A stretch of 64,000 nucleotides of DNA from Pimelobacter simplex (GTDB taxonomy: Bacteria > Actinomycetota > Actinomycetes > Propionibacteriales > Nocardioidaceae): positions 5,704,001-5,768,000 of the forward strand of contig NZ_CP096276.1 in assembly GCF_024662235.1 (NCBI RefSeq), in the 5' to 3' direction. Shown piece by piece: positions 14,553 to 23,507 of the stretch. Position numbers and translations under genes: made by a program. The notes under the pieces were generated by a model, which did not search any database, was not told the origin of the DNA, and saw nothing but the letters and a program-made list of their open reading frames with translations. Position 1 is the first letter of the stretch; every line of letters starts with the position of its first letter.

Positions 14553-16039
14553 CCCGCCTGCTCGCCGCCCGGCCCACCTGGCTGCCCCGCCCCGAGGTGC
14601 TCCTCGGCTGGCTGGTGGTCGTCCACGTCGTCCTCAAGCTGCTCGTCTACCCGCTCGTCATGCACGCCCCGCCGGTGGGCGACGAGTCGGCGTACCTCAA
14701 CGGCGGCCGGGCCCTGTCGAACCTCGTGCGCGACGTCTTCGCGTTCAGCTCGCCGGACTCGGCCGAGCTCGAGCGCAACGTGGTCGCGTCCGGCTGGTTC
14801 ATGCCCGGCATGTCGATCCTCGTGGCGCCGATCTACCTGCTCTTCCCCGAGGCCCCGATGTGGCTGGTGCGCGGCTATCTCGGCGTCATCACGCTGGTGC
14901 TCTTCCTGGTCGTGCTGCGCGTCGTGGCCCGCCGGATCGGTCCCGGTTGGGCCTGCGTGATCGCCGTCTTCCCGGGTCTGATCCCGAGCTGGGTGGTCTT
15001 CACCTACGGCTCGTGGGGCGACCTGTGCGCCGGCCTGCTCCTCATGCTGCTCGTCGCCCACCTCTTCACGATGTACCGCGGCCTGCGGCAGGGCGAGGCG
15101 CCGACGCTGCGCGAGGGCGTGACGCTCGGGCTGCTCGCCATCGCGGTGCTCTACCTGCGCTCCAGCACGTCGGTCCTCCTCGCGGCCCTCGGCGTCCTCA
15201 CGCTCGTGGCGGCCGTGCTCCTGCTGCGCGGCCGGGTCCGGCTCCGCGCCCTCGGGGCCGCCGGGCTCGCGGGCTTCGTCTTCGTCGTCCTGCTGGCGCC
15301 GTGGTCGATCTACGCGTCCGAGACGCTCGACGGGCGGGTGGTCACCACGACCACCGTCCCGACCGTCATGGCCAACACGTTCGGTGACCGCAAGGAGGTC
15401 TGCTTCGGCCCCTGCGACCCCGACAGCACCCTCTGGTTCCGCCCGCTGCGCTACGCCCGCGAGCTCGGCCGGGCCACCGACACCAGCGAGGTCGACACGC
15501 TCAAGGTGATGTCGGACTACGCCACCCGCGACGTCGAGCCGTCGCACTACCTCGACCAGGTGGTGCACAACCTCGGCGCCTACGCTCTGCTGCCGACCAA
15601 CTTCACCGGCTACCTCGCGCCGCCCGAGGGCCGCGGCGCGTTCGGCCGCGCGGGCGAGCTGACCGCCGACATCCTCACCTGGGCGCTCTACGCCCCGATG
15701 ATCCTGCTCGGCGCCTTCTCGCTCCTCTTCCAGGCCCGGCGCAGCGTCGACGCCCGGTTGCTCGACGTCCTGACCAAGGTGGCGCTGGGCGGACTCCTCA
15801 TCCAGCCGTTCGTGCACGTCGCCGGCGGTCGCTACTGGACCACGGCCGGACCGATGTTCGCGATCGCCGGCTTCCTGTTCCTCCGCGAGCGCCGCCTCGC
15901 CGGTACGCCGCCCGTGGCCGACCCCGTCGTCGGACCCAACGACATGGCGATCGAGCGCTGGCTCGGCCGGTTCCAGGTGCTGCTCAGCGCCGCCACGGCG
16001 CTCGTCGTGGTGGTGCTCGTCGGCGCGGCGATCATCTAG
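14549..16039 (+). CDS. GT-C fold polytopic glycosyltransferase (PMT/GT39-like)
   Basis: 496 residues with about ten or eleven membrane segments. The first outside loop contains PPVGDESAYLNGG (about residues 43-55), the acidic DE pair that in GT-C enzymes coordinates the polyprenyl-phosphate-sugar donor. It starts at a GTG overlapping the preceding stop. With the GtrB-like and GtrA-like genes that follow it forms a plausible three-component system: GtrB makes undecaprenyl-phosphate-sugar, GtrA flips it and this protein transfers the sugar to an outside acceptor. Acceptor and sugar are unknown. Confidence 0.78.
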   Translation: MTRLLAARPTWLPRPEVLLGWLVVVHVVLKLLVYPLVMHAPPVGDESAYLNGGRALSNLVRDVFAFSSPDSAELERNVVASGWFMPGMSILVAPIYLLFPEAPMWLVRGYLGVITLVLFLVVLRVVARRIGPGWACVIAVFPGLIPSWVVFTYGSWGDLCAGLLLMLLVAHLFTMYRGLRQGEAPTLREGVTLGLLAIAVLYLRSSTSVLLAALGVLTLVAAVLLLRGRVRLRALGAAGLAGFVFVVLLAPWSIYASETLDGRVVTTTTVPTVMANTFGDRKEVCFGPCDPDSTLWFRPLRYARELGRATDTSEVDTLKVMSDYATRDVEPSHYLDQVVHNLGAYALLPTNFTGYLAPPEGRGAFGRAGELTADILTWALYAPMILLGAFSLLFQARRSVDARLLDVLTKVALGGLLIQPFVHVAGGRYWTTAGPMFAIAGFLFLRERRLAGTPPVADPVVGPNDMAIERWLGRFQVLLSAATALVVVVLVGAAII

Positions 16040-16042
16040 GGC

Positions 16043-16048
16043 TAGGTT
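16043..16048 (+). promoter_or_regulatory. -10 element of the GT2 gene (leaderless)
   Basis: TAGGTT ends 7 bases before the ATG at 16056, with no Shine-Dalgarno between, so the transcript probably begins at the start codon. Confidence 0.5.
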
Positions 16049-16055
16049 CGAACCC

Positions 16056-17051
16056 ATGCACGAGAGCGACACCCCCTCCGGCCCCCGCCGGATCGCCTAC
16101 GTCCTCCCCGTCTACAACGAGGAGGAGAACATCGGCGTCTTCCACGCGGCGCTGGTCGAGGCGACCGAGAAGCGGCCGGACCTCGAGTTCGAGTTCGTGT
16201 ACGTCGACGACGGCTCCCGCGACGCCTCCCTCGAGCGGCTCGTCGAGCTCCGCGCGCAGGACCCGCGGGTGAGCGTCGTCCAGTTCTCCCGCAACTTCGG
16301 CCACCAGCTCGCGGTGACTGCCGGGCTCGACCTGGTCGCCGAGGCCGGTGACGCCGACGCGGTGATCGTGATGGACACCGACCTCCAGGACCCGCCGCGG
16401 GTGAGCATCGAGATGATCGAGCGCTGGGAGACCGGCGTCGACGTCGTCTACGCCCAGCGGCGCACCCGCAAGGACACGCCGTTCAAGCGGGCCACCGCGT
16501 GGGGCTTCTACTGGGTGCTCGACCGGCTGGCGTCGATCGAGATCCCGCGCAACGTCGGCGACTTCCGGCTGATGGACGCCCAGGTGGTCGCCGAGGTGGC
16601 GCGCTACCGCGAGCACGACCGCTTCCTGCGCGGCATCGTCGCCCACGTCGGCTTCCGCCAGGAGGCGCTGCTCTTCGACCGCGACGAGCGGCACGCCGGC
16701 GAGACCGGCTACCCGCTGCGCAAGATGCTCAACTTCGCCGCCAGCGGCATCCTCGGCTTCTCCACGACGCCGCTCAAGATGATCTCGCGCTTCGGGTTCG
16801 CGATCTCGGCGTTCAGCCTGCTGCTCGGCTGCTACGTGCTCTTCGTCCGCGTCTTCAAGCCCGACGAGTCGGTGCCCGGCTGGGCGTTCCTCGGCGTCGG
16901 CATGTTCATGCTCAGCGGCATCCAGCTGATCATGATGGGCGTGATCGGCAGCTATCTCGGACGCGTCTACATCGAGACCCAGGACCGGCCGCTCTACACG
17001 CTGGCCATGGTCGCGCGCGACGCGACGAGCTCGCGGGGAGCGGGACGCTGA
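16056..17051 (+). CDS. GtrB/DPM1-like polyprenyl-phosphate glycosyltransferase (GT2)
   Basis: 331 residues. The GT2 domain has VLPVYNEEENI (about 17-27), YVDDGSRD (48-55), FSRNFGH (75-81) and the metal-binding DTDLQDPP (about 107-114). Two C-terminal membrane segments (about 240-262 and 275-300) are typical of GtrB-type enzymes, which load a sugar from a nucleotide donor onto a polyprenyl phosphate at the inner face of the membrane. It is followed directly by a GtrA-family gene, which supports the assignment. Confidence 0.9.
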   Translation: MHESDTPSGPRRIAYVLPVYNEEENIGVFHAALVEATEKRPDLEFEFVYVDDGSRDASLERLVELRAQDPRVSVVQFSRNFGHQLAVTAGLDLVAEAGDADAVIVMDTDLQDPPRVSIEMIERWETGVDVVYAQRRTRKDTPFKRATAWGFYWVLDRLASIEIPRNVGDFRLMDAQVVAEVARYREHDRFLRGIVAHVGFRQEALLFDRDERHAGETGYPLRKMLNFAASGILGFSTTPLKMISRFGFAISAFSLLLGCYVLFVRVFKPDESVPGWAFLGVGMFMLSGIQLIMMGVIGSYLGRVYIETQDRPLYTLAMVARDATSSRGAGR

Positions 17052-17512
17052 GCGACCGCGGGCACCGCGCGACCGCCGTACGGTTCGCGGCGGTCGGGGT
17101 CTGCAACACCGCGATCGACACCGTGGTGTTCGTGCTGCTGCACGGCAGCCTCGGGATCACGCTCGCCAACTTCGTCTCCAGCAGCGCCGGCATGGTCTTC
17201 AGCTTCGTGGTCAACGGGCTGTTCACGTTCCGCGCCGAGCGGCTCACGCTGCGCCACGCGGTCCTGTTCGTGGCCTCGACCGGGCTCGTCATGTGGGTCG
17301 CGCAGCCGCTGCTCATCCACGGCTGGCTGTGGGTCCTGGAGCGCGGGCCGGAGGTGACGCTCGGGGGGATGGCCGCGGACGACGTACGGATCTGGGCGGC
17401 CAAGCTCGCCTCGATCGTCTGCAGCCTGGTGCTCAACTTCCTGGCCTACCGGTTCGTGGTCTGGCCGGTCGAGCACCGCGGCGAGGAGGCTCCCGCCCCC
17501 CGCCCGATGTGA
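17048..17512 (+). CDS. GtrA-family membrane protein, probable flippase partner; likely CTG start
   Basis: 154 residues if read from a CTG at 17048, which overlaps the GT2 stop codon (CTGA). The GtrA fold is clear: RFAAVGVCNTAIDTVVFVLL at the N-terminus, NFVSSSAGMVFSFVVNGLFTFR in the middle and VCSLVLNFLAYRFVVWP at the end, together four membrane helices. No ATG, GTG or TTG occurs in frame between the GT2 end and the first helix, the first in-frame GTG falling inside helix 1, so CTG or a much earlier start must be used. It probably moves polyprenyl-linked sugar across the membrane. Confidence 0.82.
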   Translation: MSDRGHRATAVRFAAVGVCNTAIDTVVFVLLHGSLGITLANFVSSSAGMVFSFVVNGLFTFRAERLTLRHAVLFVASTGLVMWVAQPLLIHGWLWVLERGPEVTLGGMAADDVRIWAAKLASIVCSLVLNFLAYRFVVWPVEHRGEEAPAPRPM

Positions 17513-17549
17513 CCGACCTGACGTCTGTCGAGTTGCGCTCCCGCGCATT

Positions 17550-17578
17550 TTGTTCTCACGTTCACAAACTCCTACAGT
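17550..17578 (+). promoter_or_regulatory. rex promoter overlapped by a Rex operator (ROP)
   Basis: TTGTTC (17550-17555), a 17-bp spacer and TACAGT (17573-17578) form a good promoter. The 16-mer TGTTCTCACGTTCACA (17551-17566) has a perfect right half (GTTCACA) of the Rex consensus TGTGAACGCGTTCACA and a degenerate left half; it covers the -35 and half the spacer, so bound Rex would block the polymerase. Autoregulation of rex-hemACD is known in Streptomyces. Confidence 0.7.
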
Positions 17579-17628
17579 GATCGAGCCGGGCCCCGATGAT
17601 CGGTTGGGTCCGGCTGGAAAGCGGAGCT

Positions 17629-18354
17629 GTGACCACACGGAGTTCGACGGATGCCGCCCGGGTGATCCCGGAGGCCACGGTCGCCCGGCTGCCCGTCTAC
17701 CTGCGGGCGCTGACGGCGCTGGCCGACAACGGCATTCGCACCTGTTCGAGCGAGGATCTCGCGACCGCTGCGGGCGTCAATTCCGCCAAGCTGCGCAAGG
17801 ACCTGTCCTACCTCGGCAGCTACGGCACCCGAGGCGTCGGGTACGACGTCGACTACCTCCGCTACCAGATCGCCCGTGAGATCGGGGTGACCCAGGACTG
17901 GCCCGTCGTCATCGTCGGCATCGGCAACCTGGGGCACGCCCTGGCCAACTACTCCGGCTTCCGCAGCCGCGGCTTCCGGGTCGTCGCGCTGCTCGACGCC
18001 GACCCGGCGCTGGTCGGGCGCACCGTCGCCGACATCGCCGTCCGGCCCTTCGCCGAGCTCGAGGAGATCGTCCGCGAGCACGACGTCGCGATCGGTGTCA
18101 TCGCTACGCCGGCGCACGCCGCCCAGGACGTCGCCGACCGGATGGTCGCGATCGGCATCACCAGCATCCTGAACTTCGCCCCGGCCGTCGTGGCGGTGCC
18201 CGAGGGGGTCGACGTCCGCAAGGTGGACCTGTCGATCGAGCTCCAGATCCTCGCCTACCACGAGCAGCGCAAGGCCAACGGTGGCGTCGCCGAGCCGGCC
18301 GGTCCGGCCGAGCCGGTCGAGGCCGCCGACGCGGCCGAGGGAGGTGTCGCATGA
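17629..18354 (+). CDS. rex: Redox-sensing transcriptional repressor Rex
   Basis: 241 residues. An N-terminal winged HTH (residues 13-70; RLPVYLRAL...SSEDLATAAGVNSAKLRKDLSYLGSYGTRGVGYDV) is followed by a Rossmann domain with VIVGIGNLGHAL (GxGxxG at 97-102). Rex binds DNA when NAD+ is high and lets go when NADH rises. The GTG at 17629 has GGAAAGCGGAG just upstream; an in-frame ATG at 17596 is only 11 bp from the predicted transcription start and lacks a ribosome site. The C-terminal 25 residues are an Ala/Glu/Pro tail. The gene overlaps hemA by 4 bp, and Rex sites lie at its own promoter and in the nuo leader. Confidence 0.95.
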   Translation: MTTRSSTDAARVIPEATVARLPVYLRALTALADNGIRTCSSEDLATAAGVNSAKLRKDLSYLGSYGTRGVGYDVDYLRYQIAREIGVTQDWPVVIVGIGNLGHALANYSGFRSRGFRVVALLDADPALVGRTVADIAVRPFAELEEIVREHDVAIGVIATPAHAAQDVADRMVAIGITSILNFAPAVVAVPEGVDVRKVDLSIELQILAYHEQRKANGGVAEPAGPAEPVEAADAAEGGVA

Positions 18355-19658
18355 GCGTGCTGGTCGTGGGGATCTCCCACAACTCCGCGCCGGTCGCGCT
18401 GCTCGAGCAGGTCGCGCTCGACGACGACGGCGTCCACAAGCTGATGGCCGACGCGGCGGCGTGCGAGCACGTCACCGAGGCGACCGTCATCGCCACCTGC
18501 AACCGGCTCGAGATCTACACCGAGGTCGAGCGCTTCCACGGCAGCATCGAGCAGCTCTCGCGGCTGCTCGTCGAGCGCGCCGGCGGCACCACCGAGGCGA
18601 TGCTCCCGCACCTCTACGTGCACTACGACGACGGCGCGATCTCGCACCTCTTCCAGGTCGCCGCGGGCCTCGACTCGATGGCGGTCGGCGAGGGTCAGAT
18701 CCTCGGCCAGACCCGCGACGCGCTGCGCCGCGGCCAGGAGCTCGGCACCGTCGGGCCCGCCCTCAACTCGCTCTTCCAGCAGGCGCTGCGCGTCGGCAAG
18801 CGGACCCGCGCCGAGACCGAGATCGACCAGGTCGCCCCGACCCTGGTCAGCGCCGCGCTCGACGAGACCGCCCAGACCGTCGGCCCCCTCGAGGGCAAGT
18901 ACGTCGTCGTGGTCGGCGCCGGCGCGATGGCCGGCCTGGCCACCGCGACCGCCCAGCGCCTCGGCGCCGGGCACCTCTCGATCGTCAACCGGTCGGTGGA
19001 CCGCGCGGTCCGCCTCGCCGTCCAGTACGCCGGTCAGGCGGTCCGGCTCGCCGACCTGAGCGAGGAGCTCGGCCGCGCCGACGTCGTCATCAGCTGCACC
19101 GGCTCGTCGGGCACGGTCATCGACCGCGCCCAGCTCGAGGCGGCCCGCGCCGGTGCCACCCGGCCGCTGGCGCTCATCGACCTCGCCCTGCCCCACGACA
19201 TCGCGCTCGACGTCATCGACCTGCCCGGCGTGAGCCGGATCGGCCTGGCCGAGCTCGCCGAGGTGCTCCACGGCGGCCCGACCGGCCGTGAGGTCCAGGA
19301 GGTCCGCCGGATCCTCGGCGAGGAGGTCACCGCCTTCCTCGCGGCGCGCCGCCAGGCCAGCGTCACGCCGACCGTGGTCGCGCTCCGCTCGATGGCCACC
19401 TCGGTCGTCGACGCCGAGATGACCCGCCTCGACGCCCGGCTGCCCGAGCTCGACGAGGCCACCCGCGCCGAGATCCGCCACACCGTGCGCCGGGTCGCGG
19501 ACAAGCTGCTCCACGAGCCGACCGTCCGGGTCAAGGAGCTCGCCAACGAGCAGGGCGCCGTCTCGTACGCCGCCGCCCTCGCCGAGCTCTTCGCGCTCGA
19601 CCCCGAGGCGGTCGACGCCGTCACCCGTCCGGTCAACGTCGAGGAGGGCACCTCATGA
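18351..19658 (+). CDS. hemA: Glutamyl-tRNA reductase
   Basis: 435 residues; reduces glutamyl-tRNA to glutamate-1-semialdehyde with NADPH, the first committed step of the C5 route to haem. The catalytic Cys50 is in IATCNRLEIYTE. The tRNA/glutamate-binding region GLDSMAVGEGQILGQ lies near 107-121 and the NADPH-binding VVGAGAMAG near 188-196. The C-terminal dimerisation helix is present. Coupled by ATGA overlaps to rex and hemC. The product feeds HemL, encoded at 24985. Confidence 0.97.
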   Translation: MSVLVVGISHNSAPVALLEQVALDDDGVHKLMADAAACEHVTEATVIATCNRLEIYTEVERFHGSIEQLSRLLVERAGGTTEAMLPHLYVHYDDGAISHLFQVAAGLDSMAVGEGQILGQTRDALRRGQELGTVGPALNSLFQQALRVGKRTRAETEIDQVAPTLVSAALDETAQTVGPLEGKYVVVVGAGAMAGLATATAQRLGAGHLSIVNRSVDRAVRLAVQYAGQAVRLADLSEELGRADVVISCTGSSGTVIDRAQLEAARAGATRPLALIDLALPHDIALDVIDLPGVSRIGLAELAEVLHGGPTGREVQEVRRILGEEVTAFLAARRQASVTPTVVALRSMATSVVDAEMTRLDARLPELDEATRAEIRHTVRRVADKLLHEPTVRVKELANEQGAVSYAAALAELFALDPEAVDAVTRPVNVEEGTS

Positions 19659-20653
19659 CCCTTCGCATCGGCACCCGCCGCAGCGCGCTCGCCACCACCC
19701 AGTCCGGTCACATCGCCGCCGCTCTCACCGAGCGGCTCGGTGTCGAGACCGTGCTGGTCGAGATCACCACCGACGGCGACCGCAGCCAGGCGGCCGGCAC
19801 CTCGCTGGTCGGCGCACCCTCGACGGGCGTCTTCGTCAGCGCGCTGCGCGACGCGCTGCTCGCCGGCGAGGTCGACGTCGCCGTGCACTCGCTCAAGGAC
19901 CTGCCGACCTACCCGACCGAGGGGATCACCCTCGCCGCGGTCCCGCCGCGCGAGGACCCGCGCGACGTCGTGGTCGCCCGCGACGGGCTCACCCTCGGTG
20001 AGCTGCCCCCGGGCAGCAAGGTCGGGACCGGCTCCCCGCGCCGCGTCGCCCAGATCGAGGCGCTCGGCCTCGGTGTCGAGCTGCACGGCCTGCGCGGCAA
20101 CGTCGACACCCGGATCGGCCGGGTCCGCGAGGGCGTCCTCGACGCCGTCGTGCTCGCCCGGGCCGGCCTGGCCCGGCTCGACCGGCTCGATGACGTCACC
20201 GAGGTGCTCGACCCGCTCCAGGTGCTCCCCGCCCCCGGGCAGGGCGCGCTCGCCGTCGAGTGCCGCAGCGGCGACGCCGCGACGCTCGTCGCCGTCGCCG
20301 CCCTCGACGACCCGGCGACCCGGGCCGCGATCCACGCCGAGCGCACCGTGATGGCCGTGCTCGAAGGCGGCTGCGCGGCACCCATCGGCGCGCTGGCCGA
20401 CCTCGCCGAGGGCGAGGACGGTCCCGAGCTGTGGCTGCGGGCCGTCGTCCTGACCCCCGACGGCGGGCTCTCGGTCCGCCGCTCCGCCTCCGCTCCGCTC
20501 GGCGACGACCCGGCCGGCTGGCCCGCCGCCGGGACCGCGCTCGGCGAGGCCCTGGCCGCCGAGATGCTGGCCGACGGCGCCGCCGAGCTGATGGCCACCC
20601 CTGACTCGACTTCCCACCCGTCCGCACGATCTGCAGAGGTGCACAACGCATGA
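19655..20653 (+). CDS. hemC: Porphobilinogen deaminase (hydroxymethylbilane synthase)
   Basis: 332 residues; joins four porphobilinogen units into hydroxymethylbilane. The N-terminus RIGTRRSALATTQ, the catalytic Asp in VDVAVHSLKDLP and the Arg cluster GTGSPRR are all in place. The dipyrromethane cofactor is carried by Cys240 in EGGCAAPIGA. Length is a little over the usual 310. It overlaps hemA and hemD by 4 bp each. Confidence 0.97.
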   Translation: MTLRIGTRRSALATTQSGHIAAALTERLGVETVLVEITTDGDRSQAAGTSLVGAPSTGVFVSALRDALLAGEVDVAVHSLKDLPTYPTEGITLAAVPPREDPRDVVVARDGLTLGELPPGSKVGTGSPRRVAQIEALGLGVELHGLRGNVDTRIGRVREGVLDAVVLARAGLARLDRLDDVTEVLDPLQVLPAPGQGALAVECRSGDAATLVAVAALDDPATRAAIHAERTVMAVLEGGCAAPIGALADLAEGEDGPELWLRAVVLTPDGGLSVRRSASAPLGDDPAGWPAAGTALGEALAAEMLADGAAELMATPDSTSHPSARSAEVHNA

Positions 20654-22338
20654 CGCGAGCCACCGCAGCCAAGAAGGCTGCCCCGACTCCCGCCGCTCCC
20701 CAGGCCGCCCAGCCCGGAGGGGTCGCCTTCGTCGGCACCGGTCCCGGTGACCCCGACCTGCTGACGGTGCGGGCCGTGAAGCTCATCGAGGACGCCGACG
20801 TCGTCATCACCGAGGAGGCCGGCCACGCCGACCTCGTCCGGGTGATCCGCAACCGGGCCGCCCAGGCACGCGTTCCCGCCCCGGGCGAGACGCTCGCCGA
20901 GCCGGTCGAGGCCGAGCTGGTCGACGGCGGCTTCGGCGAGGACGGCCAGCCGCTGACCCACGCCGCCCGCGCCAAGGTCGTCGTCAAGCAGGCCAAGCGC
21001 GGCCTGCGTGTGGTCCGGCTGCTCGGCGGGGACCCGTTCCTCTACGCCTCCGGGCCCGAGGAGGCCCAGGCGGTCGCCAAGGCCAACCTCGGCTTCGAGG
21101 TCGTCCCCGGCGTCTCCTCGGTGGCCGCGGTCCCGGCGTACGCCGGAATCCCGCTGACCACCAAGGACTACCGCGAGATGGCCGTGGTCACCTGCGGCGA
21201 CAAGGTCGACTGGAGCCGGTACGCCGACACCCCGACCCTCGTCCTGCTCTCGGCCGTCGGCCAGATCGGCGACATCGCCAAGCAGCTCATCGCCATCGGC
21301 CGCTCGCCGCAGACCCCGGTCGCGATGACCCGGGTCGGCACCACCACCGAGCAGCAGACGATCACCTCCACGCTGGAGCACATCGCCGCCGACGCCCGCG
21401 CCGCCCGGATCGCCCCGCCGGCGATCATCGTCATCGGCGCCGTGGTCGACCTGCGCGAGAAGCTCTCGTGGTTCGAGACCAAGCCGATCTTCGGCTGGCG
21501 CGTCCTGGTGCCCCGCACCAAGGAGCAGTCCGCCTCGCTCTCCGACCGGATCCGCGAGTTCGGCGGCGTCCCCGAGGAGGTCCCCACGATCTCCGTCGAG
21601 CCGCCCCGCAACCCGCAGCAGATGGACAAGGCCGTGCGCGGCCTGGTCGAGGGCCGCTACGAGTGGATCGCCTTCACCTCCGTCAACGCGGTCAAGGCGG
21701 TGCGCGAGAAGTTCGAGGAGTACGGCCTCGACGCCCGTGCCTTCTCCGGCCTCAAGATCGCCGCGGTCGGCGACAAGACCGCCCAGGCGATCGCCGACTG
21801 GGGCCTGCGCGCCGATCTCGTCCCCTCGGGCGAGCAGTCCGCCGCTGGTCTCCTCGAGGTGTGGCCGGAGTACGACGAGGTGCTCGACCCGATCAACCGG
21901 GTCTTCCTCCCGCGCGCCGACATCGCCACCGAGAACCTCGTCGCCGGCCTGATCGACCTCGGCTGGGAGTGCGACGACGTCACCGCCTACCGCACCGTCC
22001 GCGCGGCCCCGCCGCCGGCGCCGACCCGCGACGCGATCAAGACCGGCAAGTTCGACGCCGTCGTCTTCACGTCGTCCTCGACCGTGCGCAACCTCGTCGG
22101 CATCGCCGGCAAGCCGCACCCGTCGACGATCATCGCGGTGATCGGGCCCGCCACGGCCAAGACCGCCGAGGAGCACGGCCTGCGGGTCGACGTCCTGGCC
22201 CCGAAGCCGGACGTCGAGCTGCTCGTCGAGGCCCTCGCCGGCTTCGGCGCGGACCGCCGCGCCGCCCTGCTGGAGGCCGGCGAGCCGGTCACCAAGCCGA
22301 GCGACCGCAAGCCGTCCGCGCGGCGCCGCAAGGCCTGA
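20650..22338 (+). CDS. hemD: Bifunctional uroporphyrinogen-III C-methyltransferase / uroporphyrinogen-III synthase
   Basis: 562-residue fusion. Residues 1-265 are a CobA-type methyltransferase: [32 protein letters not shown] and [20 protein letters not shown] bind SAM and uroporphyrinogen. Residues 280-545 are uroporphyrinogen-III synthase ([37 protein letters not shown]). The enzyme closes hydroxymethylbilane to uroporphyrinogen III and can methylate it toward sirohaem or cobalamin. This fusion is normal in actinobacteria. Last gene of the rex operon, followed by a strong terminator. Confidence 0.96.
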   Translation: MTRATAAKKAAPTPAAPQAAQPGGVAFVGTGPGDPDLLTVRAVKLIEDADVVITEEAGHADLVRVIRNRAAQARVPAPGETLAEPVEAELVDGGFGEDGQPLTHAARAKVVVKQAKRGLRVVRLLGGDPFLYASGPEEAQAVAKANLGFEVVPGVSSVAAVPAYAGIPLTTKDYREMAVVTCGDKVDWSRYADTPTLVLLSAVGQIGDIAKQLIAIGRSPQTPVAMTRVGTTTEQQTITSTLEHIAADARAARIAPPAIIVIGAVVDLREKLSWFETKPIFGWRVLVPRTKEQSASLSDRIREFGGVPEEVPTISVEPPRNPQQMDKAVRGLVEGRYEWIAFTSVNAVKAVREKFEEYGLDARAFSGLKIAAVGDKTAQAIADWGLRADLVPSGEQSAAGLLEVWPEYDEVLDPINRVFLPRADIATENLVAGLIDLGWECDDVTAYRTVRAAPPPAPTRDAIKTGKFDAVVFTSSSTVRNLVGIAGKPHPSTIIAVIGPATAKTAEEHGLRVDVLAPKPDVELLVEALAGFGADRRAALLEAGEPVTKPSDRKPSARRRKA

Positions 22339-22350
22339 GCGCACCTCCGA

Positions 22351-22393
22351 CCGGCCCGGTCCCGCCACGTGCGGGCCGGGCCGGCGGCTTTTT
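22351..22393 (+). terminator. Intrinsic terminator after hemD
   Basis: A 14-bp stem (22351-22359 with 22376-22384 and 22361-22365 with 22371-22375, one bulged T) with a 5-nt loop, followed by CTTTTT at 22389-22393. It is one of the few places in the window with a U-tract. Confidence 0.85.
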
Positions 22394-22414
22394 CGGGGCG
22401 GCGGCGGGCGCTCC

Positions 22415-22420
22415 TAGACT
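22415..22420 (+). promoter_or_regulatory. -10 element of hemB (leaderless)
   Basis: TAGACT ends 7 bases before the hemB ATG, directly after the hemD terminator, so hemB has its own promoter and probably a leaderless mRNA. Confidence 0.5.
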
Positions 22421-22427
22421 CGGACCC

Positions 22428-23426
22428 ATGAGCGACTTCCTGCGTCCCGTCGTCCGTCCCCGCCGGCTCCGGACCACGGCGGCGATGCGGGACCTCGTCG
22501 CCGAGACCACCCTGCTCCCGAGCCAGCTGGTGCTCCCCGCCTTCGTCCGCGAGGGCGCCACCGAGCCGGTCCCGATCAGCTCGATGCCGGGCGTGGTCCA
22601 GCACTCGCGCGACTCGCTGCGCAAGGCGGCGGCCGAGGCGGCGGAGGCGGGGCTGCGCGGGATCATGCTGTTCGGCGTACCGGAGACCAAGGACGCGATC
22701 GGCTCCGGCGCGACCGATCCCGAGGGCATCCTCAACGTCGCGCTGGCCGACGTCGCGGCCGAGGTCGGCGACGCGCTGGTCGTGATGAGCGACCTGTGCC
22801 TCGACGAGTTCACCGACCACGGGCACTGCGGGGTCCTCGACGCCGCGGGGCGGGTCGACAACGACGCCACCCTCGCCCGGTACGCCGAGATGGCGGTCGT
22901 CCAGGCCCAGGCCGGCGCCGCGCTGGTCGGTCCCAGCGGGATGATGGACGGTCAGGTCGCGGTGGTGCGTGACGCGCTCGACGAGGCCGGGTTCACCGAC
23001 ACCGGGATCCTGGCCTACTCGGCCAAGTACGCCTCCGCCTTCTACGGGCCCTTCCGCGAGGCCGTCGACAGCGCGCTCCAGGGCGACCGCCGTACCTACC
23101 AGCAGGACGGTCGGCGCAACGCCCGCGAGGGCGTCCGGGAGATGCTGCTCGACCTCGAGGAGGGCGCGGACATCGTCATGGTCAAGCCGGCCCTGGCCTA
23201 CCTCGACGTGCTGCGCCAGGTGGCCGACGCGGCCGGTGAGCTCGGGGTGCCCGTGGCGGCGTACAACATCTCGGGGGAGTACTCCATGGTCGAGGCCGCC
23301 GCGGCCAACGGCTGGATCGACCGGGAGCCGGCGATCCTCGAGACGCTGACCTCGATCCGGCGGGCCGGGGCGGACATGATCCTGACCTACTGGGCGACCG
23401 AGGCCGCGCGGCTCCTGCGGCGCTGA
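22428..23426 (+). CDS. hemB: Delta-aminolevulinic acid dehydratase (porphobilinogen synthase)
   Basis: 332 residues; condenses two 5-aminolevulinate molecules into porphobilinogen. Both Schiff-base lysines are visible: K200 in [15 protein letters not shown] and K253 in [10 protein letters not shown]. The metal-site region reads [14 protein letters not shown], with Cys at 124 and 134. ATG at 22428 was chosen over the longer open frame, which runs antiphase through hemD. No Shine-Dalgarno. Convergent with the lytic transglycosylase. Confidence 0.97.
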   Translation: MSDFLRPVVRPRRLRTTAAMRDLVAETTLLPSQLVLPAFVREGATEPVPISSMPGVVQHSRDSLRKAAAEAAEAGLRGIMLFGVPETKDAIGSGATDPEGILNVALADVAAEVGDALVVMSDLCLDEFTDHGHCGVLDAAGRVDNDATLARYAEMAVVQAQAGAALVGPSGMMDGQVAVVRDALDEAGFTDTGILAYSAKYASAFYGPFREAVDSALQGDRRTYQQDGRRNAREGVREMLLDLEEGADIVMVKPALAYLDVLRQVADAAGELGVPVAAYNISGEYSMVEAAAANGWIDREPAILETLTSIRRAGADMILTYWATEAARLLRR

Positions 23427-23443
23427 GCCGGGCCCCGACGGGC

Positions 23444-23488
23444 AAAAAGACGAGAGCCCCGGACCGGGGGGTGGGTCCAGGGCTCTCG
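23444..23488 (-). terminator. Intrinsic terminator of the lytic transglycosylase gene
   Basis: On the minus strand CGAGAGCCC-T-GGACC pairs with GGTCC-G-GGGCTCTCG (23488-23474 with 23465-23451) with a C-rich 8-nt loop, then TCTTTTT. It may also stop hemB transcripts from the other side, but lacks a U-tract in that direction. Confidence 0.85.
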
Positions 23489-23507
23489 CACGTCGTGCGG
23501 GGGTGGG

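Noticed and set aside
19909..22368. An 819-codon minus-strand frame antisense to hemC and hemD
   Set aside because: Composition is that of antisense high-GC codons (Gly/Asp/Arg-rich) and the plus strand encodes well-defined haem enzymes.
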